Assembly (NCBI GenBank): GCA_020091685.1
Contig: CM034602.1
Location: 771,051-835,050 of the forward strand
Source: Lutjanus erythropterus
Taxonomy: Eukaryota; Chordata; Actinopteri; Lutjaniformes; Lutjanidae
Length of the DNA: 64,000 nucleotides
Direction of reading: 5' to 3'
Shown: positions 54,236-64,000 of the stretch, one piece after another
How positions within the stretch are numbered: the stretch's first letter is position 1
Layout: each line of letters opens with the position of its first letter
Made by a program: the position numbers and the translations under genes
Notes under the pieces: generated by a model
Database searches by the model: none
What the model saw: only the letters and a program-made list of their open reading frames with translations
Told to the model about the DNA's origin: nothing

Positions 54236-54641
54236 GAGTATATTCAGGCCTCGATGAGTCGGGAGCACACTGGACCGTGTCTCCCAGGCAGGACTGATGT
54301 AACTGAAGTTGAAGTTGAAGGTGGTCAGAGCTAACGCTAGTTTGTCTGTCCTGGCTAGCCTGCTGTGTAGCTCATCCCCTTTCTCCTCAAAGTGTTTAGT
54401 CACAGTAGCTCTTGATGGCATGATGTACTTGGACTGGAGGCACTGAAGTAACATCAGTCCTTTGAATCCCTCGCCCTCTACCACACTGACTGACAACCAC
54501 CATAAACTTTCTCCCCCTTGCTTGTGGCATTGTCACCTTTGGCTGCAGGCTGTCCTCAGACATGGCAGCCAGGTGCTTGTTCTTAATGTGTGTACAGCAT
54601 AGTGTACTACTACTATTGAACTGAAGGGTAACATCACACAA
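54236..54641 (-). pseudogene. hAT/ZBED-like transposase fragment
   Basis: The minus strand encodes CCTHIKNKHLAAMSEDS (end of a BED-type finger) and, in a second frame, SVVEGEGFKGLMLLQCLQ and KYIMPSRATVTKHFEEK. This resembles the SVVE..GF..L...P.Y..PSR block of hAT transposases. The two parts are in different frames, so it is a frameshifted relic. It lies in putative intron 1. Confidence 0.65.
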
Positions 54642-56407
54642 TTTTGACTTTGTTGCCTTTCTTGACTAAACGTTCCCACACAGAGCTTTATTTTTAGCTC
54701 AAAGTGCTAACTAGCAATGCCATTAGTGTGTTTGTATGAAAATGAACCTATAGGCTGATGAGCATATCTGCTCAAAACTATTCTGTGTTTAACCGATTAA
54801 ATATTACAAAGGTTAACTGCTGAAATCCCCAACACAGATACAAGGTCTTCTGGGTATTCAGATATTTATCTATTTCTATATCTCCCAACAGGTTGACGGG
54901 ACTCTAACCCCGTCCTGACTGGACGTCCCCTTCAGTCTGAGGACAGTCAGAGCTGCTGATGTTTGCAGCAGTTCATCAGTTCAGGTAGCTCCACTCAGAT
55001 CCTCTCAGACAACACTGCGGCCATCACTACAGGACCTCCATGGGCCGAACAGGCTAGCTGGGGTGATGGTAGGTCATGTAACTCTCAGCAGTGCTTTCTT
55101 CCTGTCTGACTCAGACCAGCCCTCCAGGAGGAGCAGACAGATCGGCTCATTTCAGCTTCCTGATGGTGTCCTCGACTCAGCGATCCTGCTGTCGACTCTA
55201 CCGCCACAAAACACTACAGAGGTCTGAACTGGTCTGCACACAGTAAGAATCTGGAAACTCTAATCTGCAATTCCTGATCTGAGACCATCACAGAGTTTAC
55301 CTTCCAAAAATCATAGTGAGCCTGGGAACCAGACGAACCTGCAAGCAACATGTTTTCATATCCCCCATGGATTCAGGCAGATTTCCAGCAGCCCTGGATC
55401 TCTGCAGGCCAGTCACAACCATTTATTGAATATGAGGCGGGTTTGATGACTGAAAGAGGAGCGTCACTGCTCCAGATTTAAAAATGTAAAACATCACATT
55501 TTGAGCTCAACAAACAGAGATCAAACTGTCAAACTGGGCAGAGCAGATCAAACACGAGTCAGGATGGTTAATTTCTCTCCTCAAATGTTTGCAAACATTA
55601 TAGTCATGTGATCTCATCCAGGATTCAACAGTAATGGGAACCACCACATCTTCATTGACCCAATACTTCAGATATGAACCTTCACAGCTATAACATGATC
55701 AGCATACAGGACAAACCTCTTAACCTCCAAGAATGAGAATCTGGATTTAAACCAATTTACAATCTTATACTGTCACTTCCTCTGACTCCACAGTCAAACG
55801 TCCAAACAGATCAACCAGCAGAAGACAGACTAAGGAAGTATTTTTTTCTACTGGATAACACTGAATACTGGATAAATTACTAAACTGAAGTATTTTCAGC
55901 CAGCTTTGACTCTACTGTGAGGTATGTTTGCTGACTGACTTACAAATCTCCTCTGTGATTGGTTTAAAACAGTCACATGAGAAGCCTCAGACAGCCTTTT
56001 TGTGGTTCACCACATTTGTTTACATTTTTCAGCACTCTGTGCAGGAAAAAAAGGCTTTATAATAGTCCATTTCCTTTCATCGTCTGCAACCAGGACTGCT
56101 ACTTTACTCCAAGTTCTGGTCACCATGTTTCCTCTCACTTAGACTACTGCTTCATGCATTCCCAAAACTGCCACCGACATGAAGAAAAAAACAAAGTCAC
56201 CAGTGGCTTCATCATAACCTTAACTTTCAACGCCATAAACTCACTGGTGCACAATACTGAAAGAAGACAGCAACAAACCCTTCAGTCATGTGGTTCAACA
56301 GGATGAGTCAAACAGAAAACCAACACAGTGTACGTCTCAATAGATTTACTAGAACACACACATGCAGTGTCCTTTTATTCATTCACAAATATAATAATCC
56401 CCTAAAT

Positions 56408-57863
56408 TAGGGGACGTTCACACTGCAAGGTGCTCAATTTGAATTTATTCTTCAGATCAAATTTTTTTAATGTCTGTTCACAGGCTGCACACTACTATTT
56501 GAACGTCTACATGAAGGCCGCTGAAATCTGCATTTTAGGGATGTGAATCTTTTGACACCTTATGTTTTGACCTGACTCTGATTCAGAGGCCTACAATGTG
56601 ATTATAAATTGATTATCGATGCATCAAAATTTTAAGCTCTCAAGCCAGGGGGAGCTAGCTGGATTGCATCCATCTGCAGTTGCACATCCTCACCAAAACT
56701 CCAGAAAGTTTAGTAAGTACAAAAACACTTGTCTGTTACATTTAATGGTTTTAATTTTCTGATTATTAATTTCTCTGCATTGAAATTTTGTTTCCCCACC
56801 CCTAGCATTCATGTGCAGTAAAGGCCAGAAAATTCATGAGCAGATGATTCTCAGTTATAGCTAATAAGATTCAAGCATTTCTTAGGAACATAAAAACCTG
56901 GATGACCTGCAATTAAATTGAACAGATGATAACATGGAGATGGATGAGGAGAAAGGAGGGCAAACTTTTAATTATGGGTTTTCGTGGAGCAATGAGTGCT
57001 ACTTCTGTACAGACGTGTGGATGCAGAGTCGGAGTCAGGATGGTGGGAATGAGAAATAGATTTCACCAAACTTTTAGGATCTGAAAGGGTGACTCAGCCA
57101 CATGTGCCTGCTCCTCTCCTGCAGGACACTTCAGGTAAGTGACATAAAAATCACATGAATTCAGATATGACTGTTTACACTCAGATCACACTGCAAAAAA
57201 ATCTGACCCATATCTGACTGAGGACCATATATGAAGGAGGCCCAAATCAGATTTAAGCTTTCCACATTGGCTATGTTTACAGGCATACAATATTCTGTTT
57301 CTTGCTCTAATTCTGCAAAAGACAATAATGCTACTAAGCTGATTTCATTCCTGATGAAAATAAATATCCTTTAAATACTCCTGTTTTACTTGTTTGACCA
57401 TACAAACGAAGCACCCCCCCCCTTTCATATATCAACCTTATTGAAAAGGTCAGCATTGCAATATTTGAATGCATCAAAACAAATGTTGATGTCACATGAT
57501 TAAAATAATGTTGAAAAAGATCTTCTTTTGTGCACACATCTCTACCCCAGTCCTGGACACTGTTGGCTAGTTTGTTTACACTACCGGGCAGATGAGATTC
57601 TGGATTTACTGTTTACATGTCCAAAGAATGCTCCTAAAACCAGAATACCACCAACATATCCCACATGGCTTTAATCAGAACATGCTACATTCAGAATAAA
57701 GCCTAATTCAGAATATTAGTGCAAAACGAACTGTCCAGGTAAACATAGCCATTGTGATGGGAAAAGGTCAGTTCTATGTCACACAAGAGGGGGAGGAAAA
57801 AAACAACACCAAAAAAACAGATTCAGATTTGGGCCACTTTTGCCTGCAGTGTGAACGTACCCT
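56408..57863. mobile_element. probable DNA transposon with a nested insertion
   Basis: The outer ends TAGGGGACGTTCACACTGCA and, reversed, TAAGGGTACGTTCACACTGC agree at 18 of the first 20 positions. Internal material at 57170-57260 repeats the TCACACTGCA and CAAATCAGATTT theme. No target duplication is clear, so the outer unit may be two elements. Confidence 0.5.
57269..57751. mobile_element. MITE nested in the 56.4-57.9 kb element
   Basis: Ends GGCTATGTTTACAGG and, reversed, GGCTATGTTTACCTGG, with sub-terminal AATATTCTG matches. ATT occurs on both flanks, which could be a 3-bp duplication of the PIF/Harbinger kind. Confidence 0.6.
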
Positions 57864-59070
57864 TAGTGTCCTGCTGAATGAATTAAAACACAATGCAGCA
57901 CTTAAGGTGGATAAAAATGATCTTAAATTACTATCACAAGGAATTGACTTAAACTGAACTACTAATTCAAGAGAGATTTTTCTTCTTAGTAGTTTCGCCT
58001 TATATCTAATGTTACAGGCCATTAATCTCAAGATTATGTTATGCAATCATGTTACAAATTGTATTTACAAACATATAGGTCACATTACAAGCAGCATGTT
58101 TTACTGACAGCAACAAAACCCCGAGTTTGCATCAATTGTGCAAAGAGCAATAAAGTTAAACCTGGTCACCCTGTTCGGTAGATATCAGCTTGTCAGCCTG
58201 CATTTACGTTAGCCACATTTCTGATATTTGGATTGTTGCCTGTAAATAAAAGCAATGCTAATTATCTGTAGCTAATTGCACAGTAAATAAATAAATTGCT
58301 GCAAACACAGCAGTCAAACAGAGGTAAGCTATGCTAAACTAGCCGCCGTTAGCTGAAGTGATCGAGGGGCTAACGTTTGCTCGCGGTGGCTGACTCGTCG
58401 GCCCTGGATCTCACTGCCCGTTAGCGCAAAGCTAGTATGCTCACTAATAACGACCGACGGTGGCTTTAGCTCAATAATATTAGCTCCAAACACGCACTGT
58501 AACATTTAGTTTAGAGTCCAGCATCGAATAATATGGAGAGGATTTGTCACAACTTGTGCAGCTGGTCCCGAGGCCCGCCGTGGCCCGCTACACGGCTAAC
58601 GAGATCCATTATCGGACGCAGAGCCTCTCGGCTCTGACGGTGAGATTTCTGTGTTCTCCGTGGAACTTTGCAACAAACCAAACATCCTCCGTTCAAAGCA
58701 TTAAGAGACGACATTACAGACGTCAAGCCAGATCCGAATCCACCGGTACGACACTGCACAGACGGTTTATGTAACTGTTGACCTAACGTCCTATTTGTCG
58801 TGTGATGGACAATTACCGATGCGGCGCTTTCAGCCTCCCTGTCAAACCGTAGATCCATTATCGGACAACTGTTTCACCTAGCCCCTTATGAAGTTTTACC
58901 ACCGTTTCCCAACACATGCTCCCGTTTTCAGCACAACTACAATAATATTACAATACAGGCGAGTCGACACTAAGTAAAATTACCGATCAATGCTTTCTAA
59001 AATGCCACAATCGCTTAAAAACACGCGAAACATTGGTCGACTCTAAATAGGAACCTCAGCTTTGCGAAAC

Positions 59071-59457
59071 TCTCGCGAGAATCTTACGCATCGTTTCTTC
59101 ATTGTATTAATTTATTGTATGTTATAATTTGCAACGTTGTGGTGAAGTTGTATTTAGGAGTAGGGGCAAGAACAATTCGCTTGGGTGAGAAAGAGATTAT
59201 CATTTGCGTTCAAATGAACACGCTCGCGATATCTTTCGCAGGTTTGGGGTTCTAAACGATCGTGCCTACAGGGGAAGCCCAGATTCCACAGAGATCTCGC
59301 GAGAGTAGACATTTTAACTCAAATTATGCTCTTTCCCAGACCCCAACTTAGTGTTTTCTGTTTCTAAAATTAAATAAATTGTAACCAGAGCGTTGTCACG
59401 TTATAAAACTGAATTAATTACCCCAATGAAGAAACAATCTTTTCAAATCTCGCGAGA
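59071..59457. promoter_or_regulatory. three TCTCGCGAGA palindromes (candidate CpG promoter core)
   Basis: Perfect TCTCGCGAGA at 59071-59080, 59295-59304 and 59448-59457. This motif is an established core element of vertebrate CpG-island promoters and is bound by BANP. The surrounding 58.3-60.0 kb is richer in CpG than the rest of the non-coding window. As the only such zone upstream of exon 2, it is the best candidate for the znf609 promoter, possibly bidirectional. Confidence 0.55.
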
Positions 59458-59800
59458 GTTTAAGAAATCTTGCTGCTGATTTAAACGGACGGTTAAACAG
59501 ATAAACGGACATTTTAAAGCAGCTGTTAAGAAGTGAGACTAACTGTTACACAAACAGTGAAACACGTCTGTCAGCATGTTTAAAATAAGTGTGGCGTATG
59601 CGGCTCAAAATGTTCATGTAAATGGAAACAAGCGGGTCAGACGGGGACGTGTCCGATGATGGACGCATGCCCCTTAGCTCCCCGGTCTCTCCAGACAAAG
59701 ACAGCAGCTAGCCTGCTGAGCTAACCCCAGGCTGTCCCGCGTTTCAAACACACTGGATCCACATCCCACCGAGGGGGCCCGCTACAACATATCCACTTAC

Positions 59801-59960
59801 CCCGTGTGAAATCCCAATCCGACCAGTGTTCATGTGCACTCCATAGGTCCCGATAATCCCAGTAAAACCGTTAAAGACAAGCTTCCCAAACTGGTGGATG
59901 GAAGGAACAGGCGGAGCAGACCAGTCAACGTGCTCCCAGTTCACTGGACCGCAGCCATCA
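59801..59960 (-). other. candidate first (5' UTR) exon, donor end only
   Basis: On the minus strand the sequence TTTCACACGGG is followed by a near-consensus donor, GTAAGTGG. The upstream 150 nt is moderately GC-rich. There is no ATG-initiated long ORF (an open frame of about 55 codons follows a TGA but has no recognised homology), so the exon would be non-coding, as expected for ZNF609 exon 1. The 5' limit is a guess. Confidence 0.3.
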
Positions 59961-60300
59961 CACGGTCACATCCCGCACAAACACCGACATTTTACCGTCA
60001 CTTCTCGGGCCTGGAGGGAAATACAAGCAATCCCAGGTATTCCATGACTGGACGTGATATTCCCAGAGTTTCCAGTTCAGCGTTGTCCCTGCTAACAGAC
60101 ACACAGACAGCAACAGACAGACAAACAGCACTGTGGGGCTAAATGGCTGTTAGGTACAATGCGAGTAAACCCCGGAGCACTGGATCAGTGGAGTCACTGG
60201 ACCTGGACTGGAGTAGACTCCTTGGAGTGGAGTCACATACTGGATCTGTGGACGGGAGTCTTGCATAGGAGTGATTTAAAAAAGAATAATAAACATTATA

Positions 60301-60302
60301 TG

Positions 60303-60369
<67 letters not shown>
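60301..60369. repeat. (AAT)n microsatellite
   Basis: About 23 triplets with one AAC interruption, then AT-rich degenerate continuation to 60400. Confidence 0.97.
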
Positions 60370-60373
<4 letters not shown>

Positions 60374-62695
60374 TAATAAAAATAAAAAAAATAATAATAA
60401 ATATAGAAATAGAAAGGCACAAATAAAATAATGCCTAAATATGGAAATATATAGACATAAATAATGTAATAAATAAATGTGGAAATATAGAGAGGAATGA
60501 AAAAATAGTCAATAAATATAAATATATTTTAAATATGTGAATATAAAGAGCCCAACTGATAAATTAGCAGGCTGATATTTATCCATCACAACTATATTTG
60601 TTTTTATTTCTGAATATATTTATTTGGTCATGTATTTTTAAAAGCATGTTTGTTTAGATATCACCACTCAGACACAGGGCAATTCAAAGTGCTTTACAGG
60701 AGCATAGAAATTTTAGAAATTAAGAAAACATTAAACCCGCAACCCTTACGGAATAAGCGGTTACAGAAAATGGATGAATGAAAACATTAAAATTGCAGTT
60801 AAAGTACCATGAAAATGAAAGGCGAAAGCAAACAGATAAATAATTAAAGTTAAGGAAATTGCATTTAAAAGACAATAAAAAACAAAATGTGAAAGCAACA
60901 AGTAGTTACAGATTACTTTAATAAGAAAATTATGTATTTACTTTTTTAAACCTTTAGTTATTCAGGGTAGGTTCACTGAGAGCAATGCTGTCTTCTGCAG
61001 GAACGCCCTGATCACATTCACACACAGTTACACATTCACACCTGGAAAATGCCCAGTATAACCACAGTCTGATCTGCTGGCCACTGAGCAGCTCCACTGG
61101 AGTGGTTGGGGTTAAGGATCTTGCTCAAGGGCTCCTCAGTGGTGGTAAGTAAAAGAAAAAATAAAAGCATAAAAGCAAAATAAACATAAAAGATGTTAAA
61201 ATGACAAAATGACACAACAAGATGAAAACAATGTAACAAGATGTAAGAAGGTGAAAACAGAATAACAGATGCTACAAAATGAAACAACTGTAAGTTAACA
61301 GAACAGACAGAGAGGGAGGCTCGAGTGGAGGCAGAGTTGTTGCTGCAGATGAACTTGTTGGTTTCTTCAACATGTTGTTGTTGACGACAACATCAAAAAC
61401 AACCTTGATGACAACACCAACAACAAGTTCTTCTTCCGGGCATTCTTCTTCTTTTGGCATTAAACAACAGACTGGAACACTTGTGTTCTAGCATGTATGC
61501 TGCCCCTGTCAGGTCTGGAAGAACTCCAAAAATGAGTAAGGTCAGATTTTCCCGTGCTGTGATTGGTCAGAATAATAAACATGTCACACCTGGAGATGCA
61601 ACACCGAGTCATTTTGCTTGTAGTGTCTGAATGCAATGAAGTATGCTGCAGTTATGTTCTCTACCACTCTACTTTGTTCTCATTCTGTCTTGTGTGAGCA
61701 ATGCTGTGCTGCTGCCAGAGGAGTGCTGACTAAGATTACAGCGTGAGAAGAAATGACAAAATAATACATGCAAGTGCACGTTTCTTAATTTCACCTTGAT
61801 GGTCTTAATAACTCACCAGATCTGTGGCTGTAGTCAGTAAAAAGAGATCCATGGCTGTAGGTAGGCAGTGGACCAAACCACTGAAGCATAATGAAGGGAG
61901 ACACAAAACTTTCAAAACTTAAAAACACATTTGCATCTATAATTAGCACAGGCCCAGAATACTGAATCTCATTAACTAAAGTGACTACACGCTGACAGAC
62001 AACTATGCTTATATTTTAATTTTCAATCAAAATTATTGTTAGGTCAGTTTGGAAATCCCTGGATATTGTTATGGACATGTCCCCACCATCCCTACCTAAT
62101 TCTACACCCTTAAAAATTAGTGTCACATTTTCAGAATTTCAGCATCGACTTGGTGCCAAATGATCGTTTCGGAGACGTCCTTAACCTCATGTAAACAGCT
62201 GATCTGAAATCTTCAATCACAATGATAAAAGTGTGTCTGTAGCAGCAGCTGATGGGAACAAAAATGGTTTCTCAAAGTTTCATTTTTCTGTGTGCATGTG
62301 TGTGAGAAGAGCTGATTGACATGTTCATGACTTCCCACCTGAAATTAGAGTGTGAATCAACCAGGATTATGTCTACACAGTGATTTGGAGCAGCAGTTTG
62401 TCCGAGTGATGTCACTGACTCAGACAGATCAGCTGGAGGAGCTGAGAAACATTGATCAGATCTGATCAGACAGACACGGAAGCACACACTCGATCAATGA
62501 CTCTGATCACACTCAGACTGAAAAGACACTAAATAAACTAAAACATTTTGTCTTTATTTTCCACTCCATCGAATGTCTCTTGTCCGTCCCGTCTCTCAGC
62601 ACTGTAGAGTGTAATAAACAGACTTCAAAATAAATGGATTCCTCACAGCGTTTCATCACAGCAAGAGAAGAGACACACACCCACTCAGTGCAAAA

Positions 62696-62696
<1 letters not shown>

Positions 62697-62750
<54 letters not shown>
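62697..62750. repeat. (CA)n microsatellite
   Basis: About 26 CA units. Confidence 0.98.
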
Positions 62751-62753
<3 letters not shown>

Positions 62754-63118
62754 CTGAAATCAAAGGACATGGTGTCCTGAACGCCGTGTTGAGCAGCATA
62801 TTGAACCGTTCTTTGAAACCTGCCTCTGGCGTCCAGTTTCATCTGTATTCAGAGAGAATCTGGAGAATCAGAATTAGTGGATTTTATATTCTAGTCATTT
62901 CTAACCTGCCTGCATTCAGAGAGACTCACACCAGCACTTTAATTTAACTCCAATCACCTGTGTTACAATTAAACAAGTCCAAGAGGAGAGAAGGTCCACA
63001 CTGAGACAGACAGACAGACAGACAGGACATTTTCAGACAGGACGTCCACTCCAGCTTTGATGCTATTAGCATAACATGACACGAAAACACAAAAATATCA
63101 GTTGAGTTGCATTGTGGG

Positions 63119-63520
63119 TCCTCCAGGAAGATGTGATGTTGCGATCGCAACAATTAACGCAAATTGGACCAATCTGCATTAATTCCACGCAACCATGCAA
63201 TTTTGTCCAATCACCACTTTTCTGCAGATTTGACCAATCACTGTAGTTTCCTGTGAGTTCCAGTAATCATAGCGGCTCCCAACACCAAAATCATACATGG
63301 ATGTTTCAATGAACCGACTCGATGTGTTATTATGTACCATTTTGTTGTTGTATTTTTAAAATTTATTTATTTGCAATTATCACTTGTTCCCACAATTTCT
63401 TAGCAAAAAACACTTGAAATGTCTCAACATGCATTGCATTTTTTTTTTTAGAAACTCTGCTGTGAAATCAGACATTTTAAGCCACGACAATCCCAAAAAA
63501 ATCCTGTGAAAGGGACTGTG
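63119..63520 (+). repeat. CAGTCCCTCCAGGA family copy
   Basis: Starts TCCTCCAGGAAGATGTGATG with GCGATCGCAACAATTAACGC and ends near GGGACTGTGGAGGGACTGG. An internal stretch is deleted relative to 12788-13385. Confidence 0.6.
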
Positions 63521-64000
63521 GAGGGACTGGTGCTAAGTCAGTGGAGGACTCTGTTAGTATCAAACCCTGGTAACACAGATGCACTTTAACTTTTAAAATC
63601 ATCTCCTCCTGCCTGAAGGACTTGAGTTTTCTTCCTGTAAAAGCAGCCAGTTGGCACCTGAAAGGACCTTCCTACACATATTTTACTGCTGCGTTCTCTT
63701 GGACGTCAGGTTGGACCGAGGAGGTGAAGCTCCAGCTAACTGTGAAATAGATGACTGAGGTTTTGGTTTCACACCAGCTCCACCTGCCAAGAAACACAGG
63801 CCTCTTCAGAGCGCGAGGCCTGGCTCGCCGCACACTTTGCTCCTTCACTTTAACTGGAGCTGACGGCTCAATAAAAGGACAGAGCTGTTTGTCTGTGAGC
63901 TTGTCTGGCGTCATTATTTCCGTCTCCGGCCTGCAGTCTGTATGCAGACCGGAGGAATCCCTTCGTTGACATCGTCTCTGCAGGTTTTTTGAGGTTTGGC

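Larger units (their letters stand above)
34024..59800 (-). other. probable znf609 intron 1 (upstream limit uncertain)
   Basis: The region upstream of exon 2 contains no recognisable coding exon on either strand. By analogy with mammals, where exon 1 is non-coding and intron 1 is very long, it is read as intron 1. The upstream limit depends on a candidate donor at 59801. Stretches not covered by the repeats listed separately (35.6-36.8, 37.1-38.3, 39.9-42.0, 45.1-46.8, 53.1-54.2, 55.1-56.4 kb) show only anonymous sequence. Three non-repetitive blocks within it are described in the findings as possible regulatory elements. Confidence 0.5.
59961..64000. other. right-edge region, no recognised gene
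   Basis: Contains the AAT and CA microsatellites, an ATAAGCGGTTACAGAAAATG motif (60755-60775) like the 3' tail of fish L2/SINE repeats, a repeat-like segment with GGGGTTAAGGATCTTGCTCA (61020-61145), and the CAGTCCCTCC-family copy at 63119. The rest (61.5-62.6, 63.55-64.0 kb) shows no coding or structural signal I can name. The open frame at 63751-63969 has no recognised homology. Confidence 0.5.

Noticed and set aside
54945-55060. Fragment reading QILSDNTAAIT, reminiscent of the SDNTAAI motif of DIRS/gypsy RNase H regions
   Set aside because: Only one short motif matches. The surrounding frames are broken, and no second motif of a retroelement could be found.
58544-58774. Plus-strand open frame in the CpG-rich zone, with a GTGAGA donor-like site after it
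   Set aside because: The frame has no ATG after its upstream stop apart from a GTG/TTG-type start, no recognised homology, and could be non-coding first-exon sequence at most.
59744-59944. Minus-strand frame with FGKLVFNGFTGIIGTYGVH
   Set aside because: It looks protein-like but follows an in-frame TGA without an ATG, and I recognise no family. It is kept only as a candidate UTR exon end.
1-64000. Search for a novel multi-gene system
   Set aside because: Only one gene is convincingly coded here. All other open frames are repeats, transposon relics, antisense shadows or unsupported.

Overview
The window is vertebrate nuclear DNA, almost certainly from a teleost fish. It has long introns with canonical GT/AG splice sites, many CA/GT microsatellites, and a dense load of fish-type DNA transposons with 8-bp target-site duplications. 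It has no bacterial-style operons. Only one protein-coding gene can be read with confidence: a zinc finger protein 609 (znf609) orthologue on the minus strand. Its seven coding exons run from the start codon at 33903 to the stop at 8651-8653. The exons join in frame to 4032 nt, giving 1343 residues, slightly shorter than mammalian ZNF609. The strongest identity signals are the N-terminus ([31 protein letters not shown]), the MESPVSTP exon, the C2H2 finger [20 protein letters not shown] and the C-terminal IVASQQ..PS-YPP-RR end.

Layout. Positions 1-3.6 kb hold interspersed repeats and a 56-bp tandem array. At about 3.93-4.11 kb there is a GC-rich, ETS-site-bearing block with a strong minus-strand splice donor. 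It is probably the first non-coding exon of another, unidentified gene leaving the window to the left. Positions 4.4-7.5 kb are intergenic with a LINE 3' end and other repeats. The znf609 3' UTR lies at about 7.57-8.65 kb and contains a 38-bp near-perfect hairpin. Coding exons 8 to 3 (human-style numbering) lie between 8.65 and 17.9 kb. The 15.2-kb intron 2 (17.9-33.2 kb) is packed with repeats and carries a rearranged copy of the exon 5/intron 5 junction at 22.1-22.6 kb. Exon 2 (33181-34023) carries the start codon and is the counterpart of the exon that forms circ-ZNF609 in mammals. From 34 to about 58 kb no coding sequence is recognisable. This stretch is read as intron 1 and holds hAT-type elements, a 600-bp direct duplication and a few non-repetitive blocks that may be regulatory. 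A CpG-richer zone at 58.3-60.0 kb carries three perfect TCTCGCGAGA palindromes and a strong minus-strand donor at 59801. It is the best candidate for the znf609 promoter and first exon. Positions 60-64 kb are repeats and anonymous sequence.

No previously undescribed multi-gene system is visible. The most unusual observations are the rearranged partial exon duplication inside the gene's own intron, the cluster of TCTCGCGAGA palindromes, the 3' UTR hairpin with its related foldback repeat family, and two degenerate tandem arrays. Clade names for the repeats are recognition by eye and were not searched against a database.
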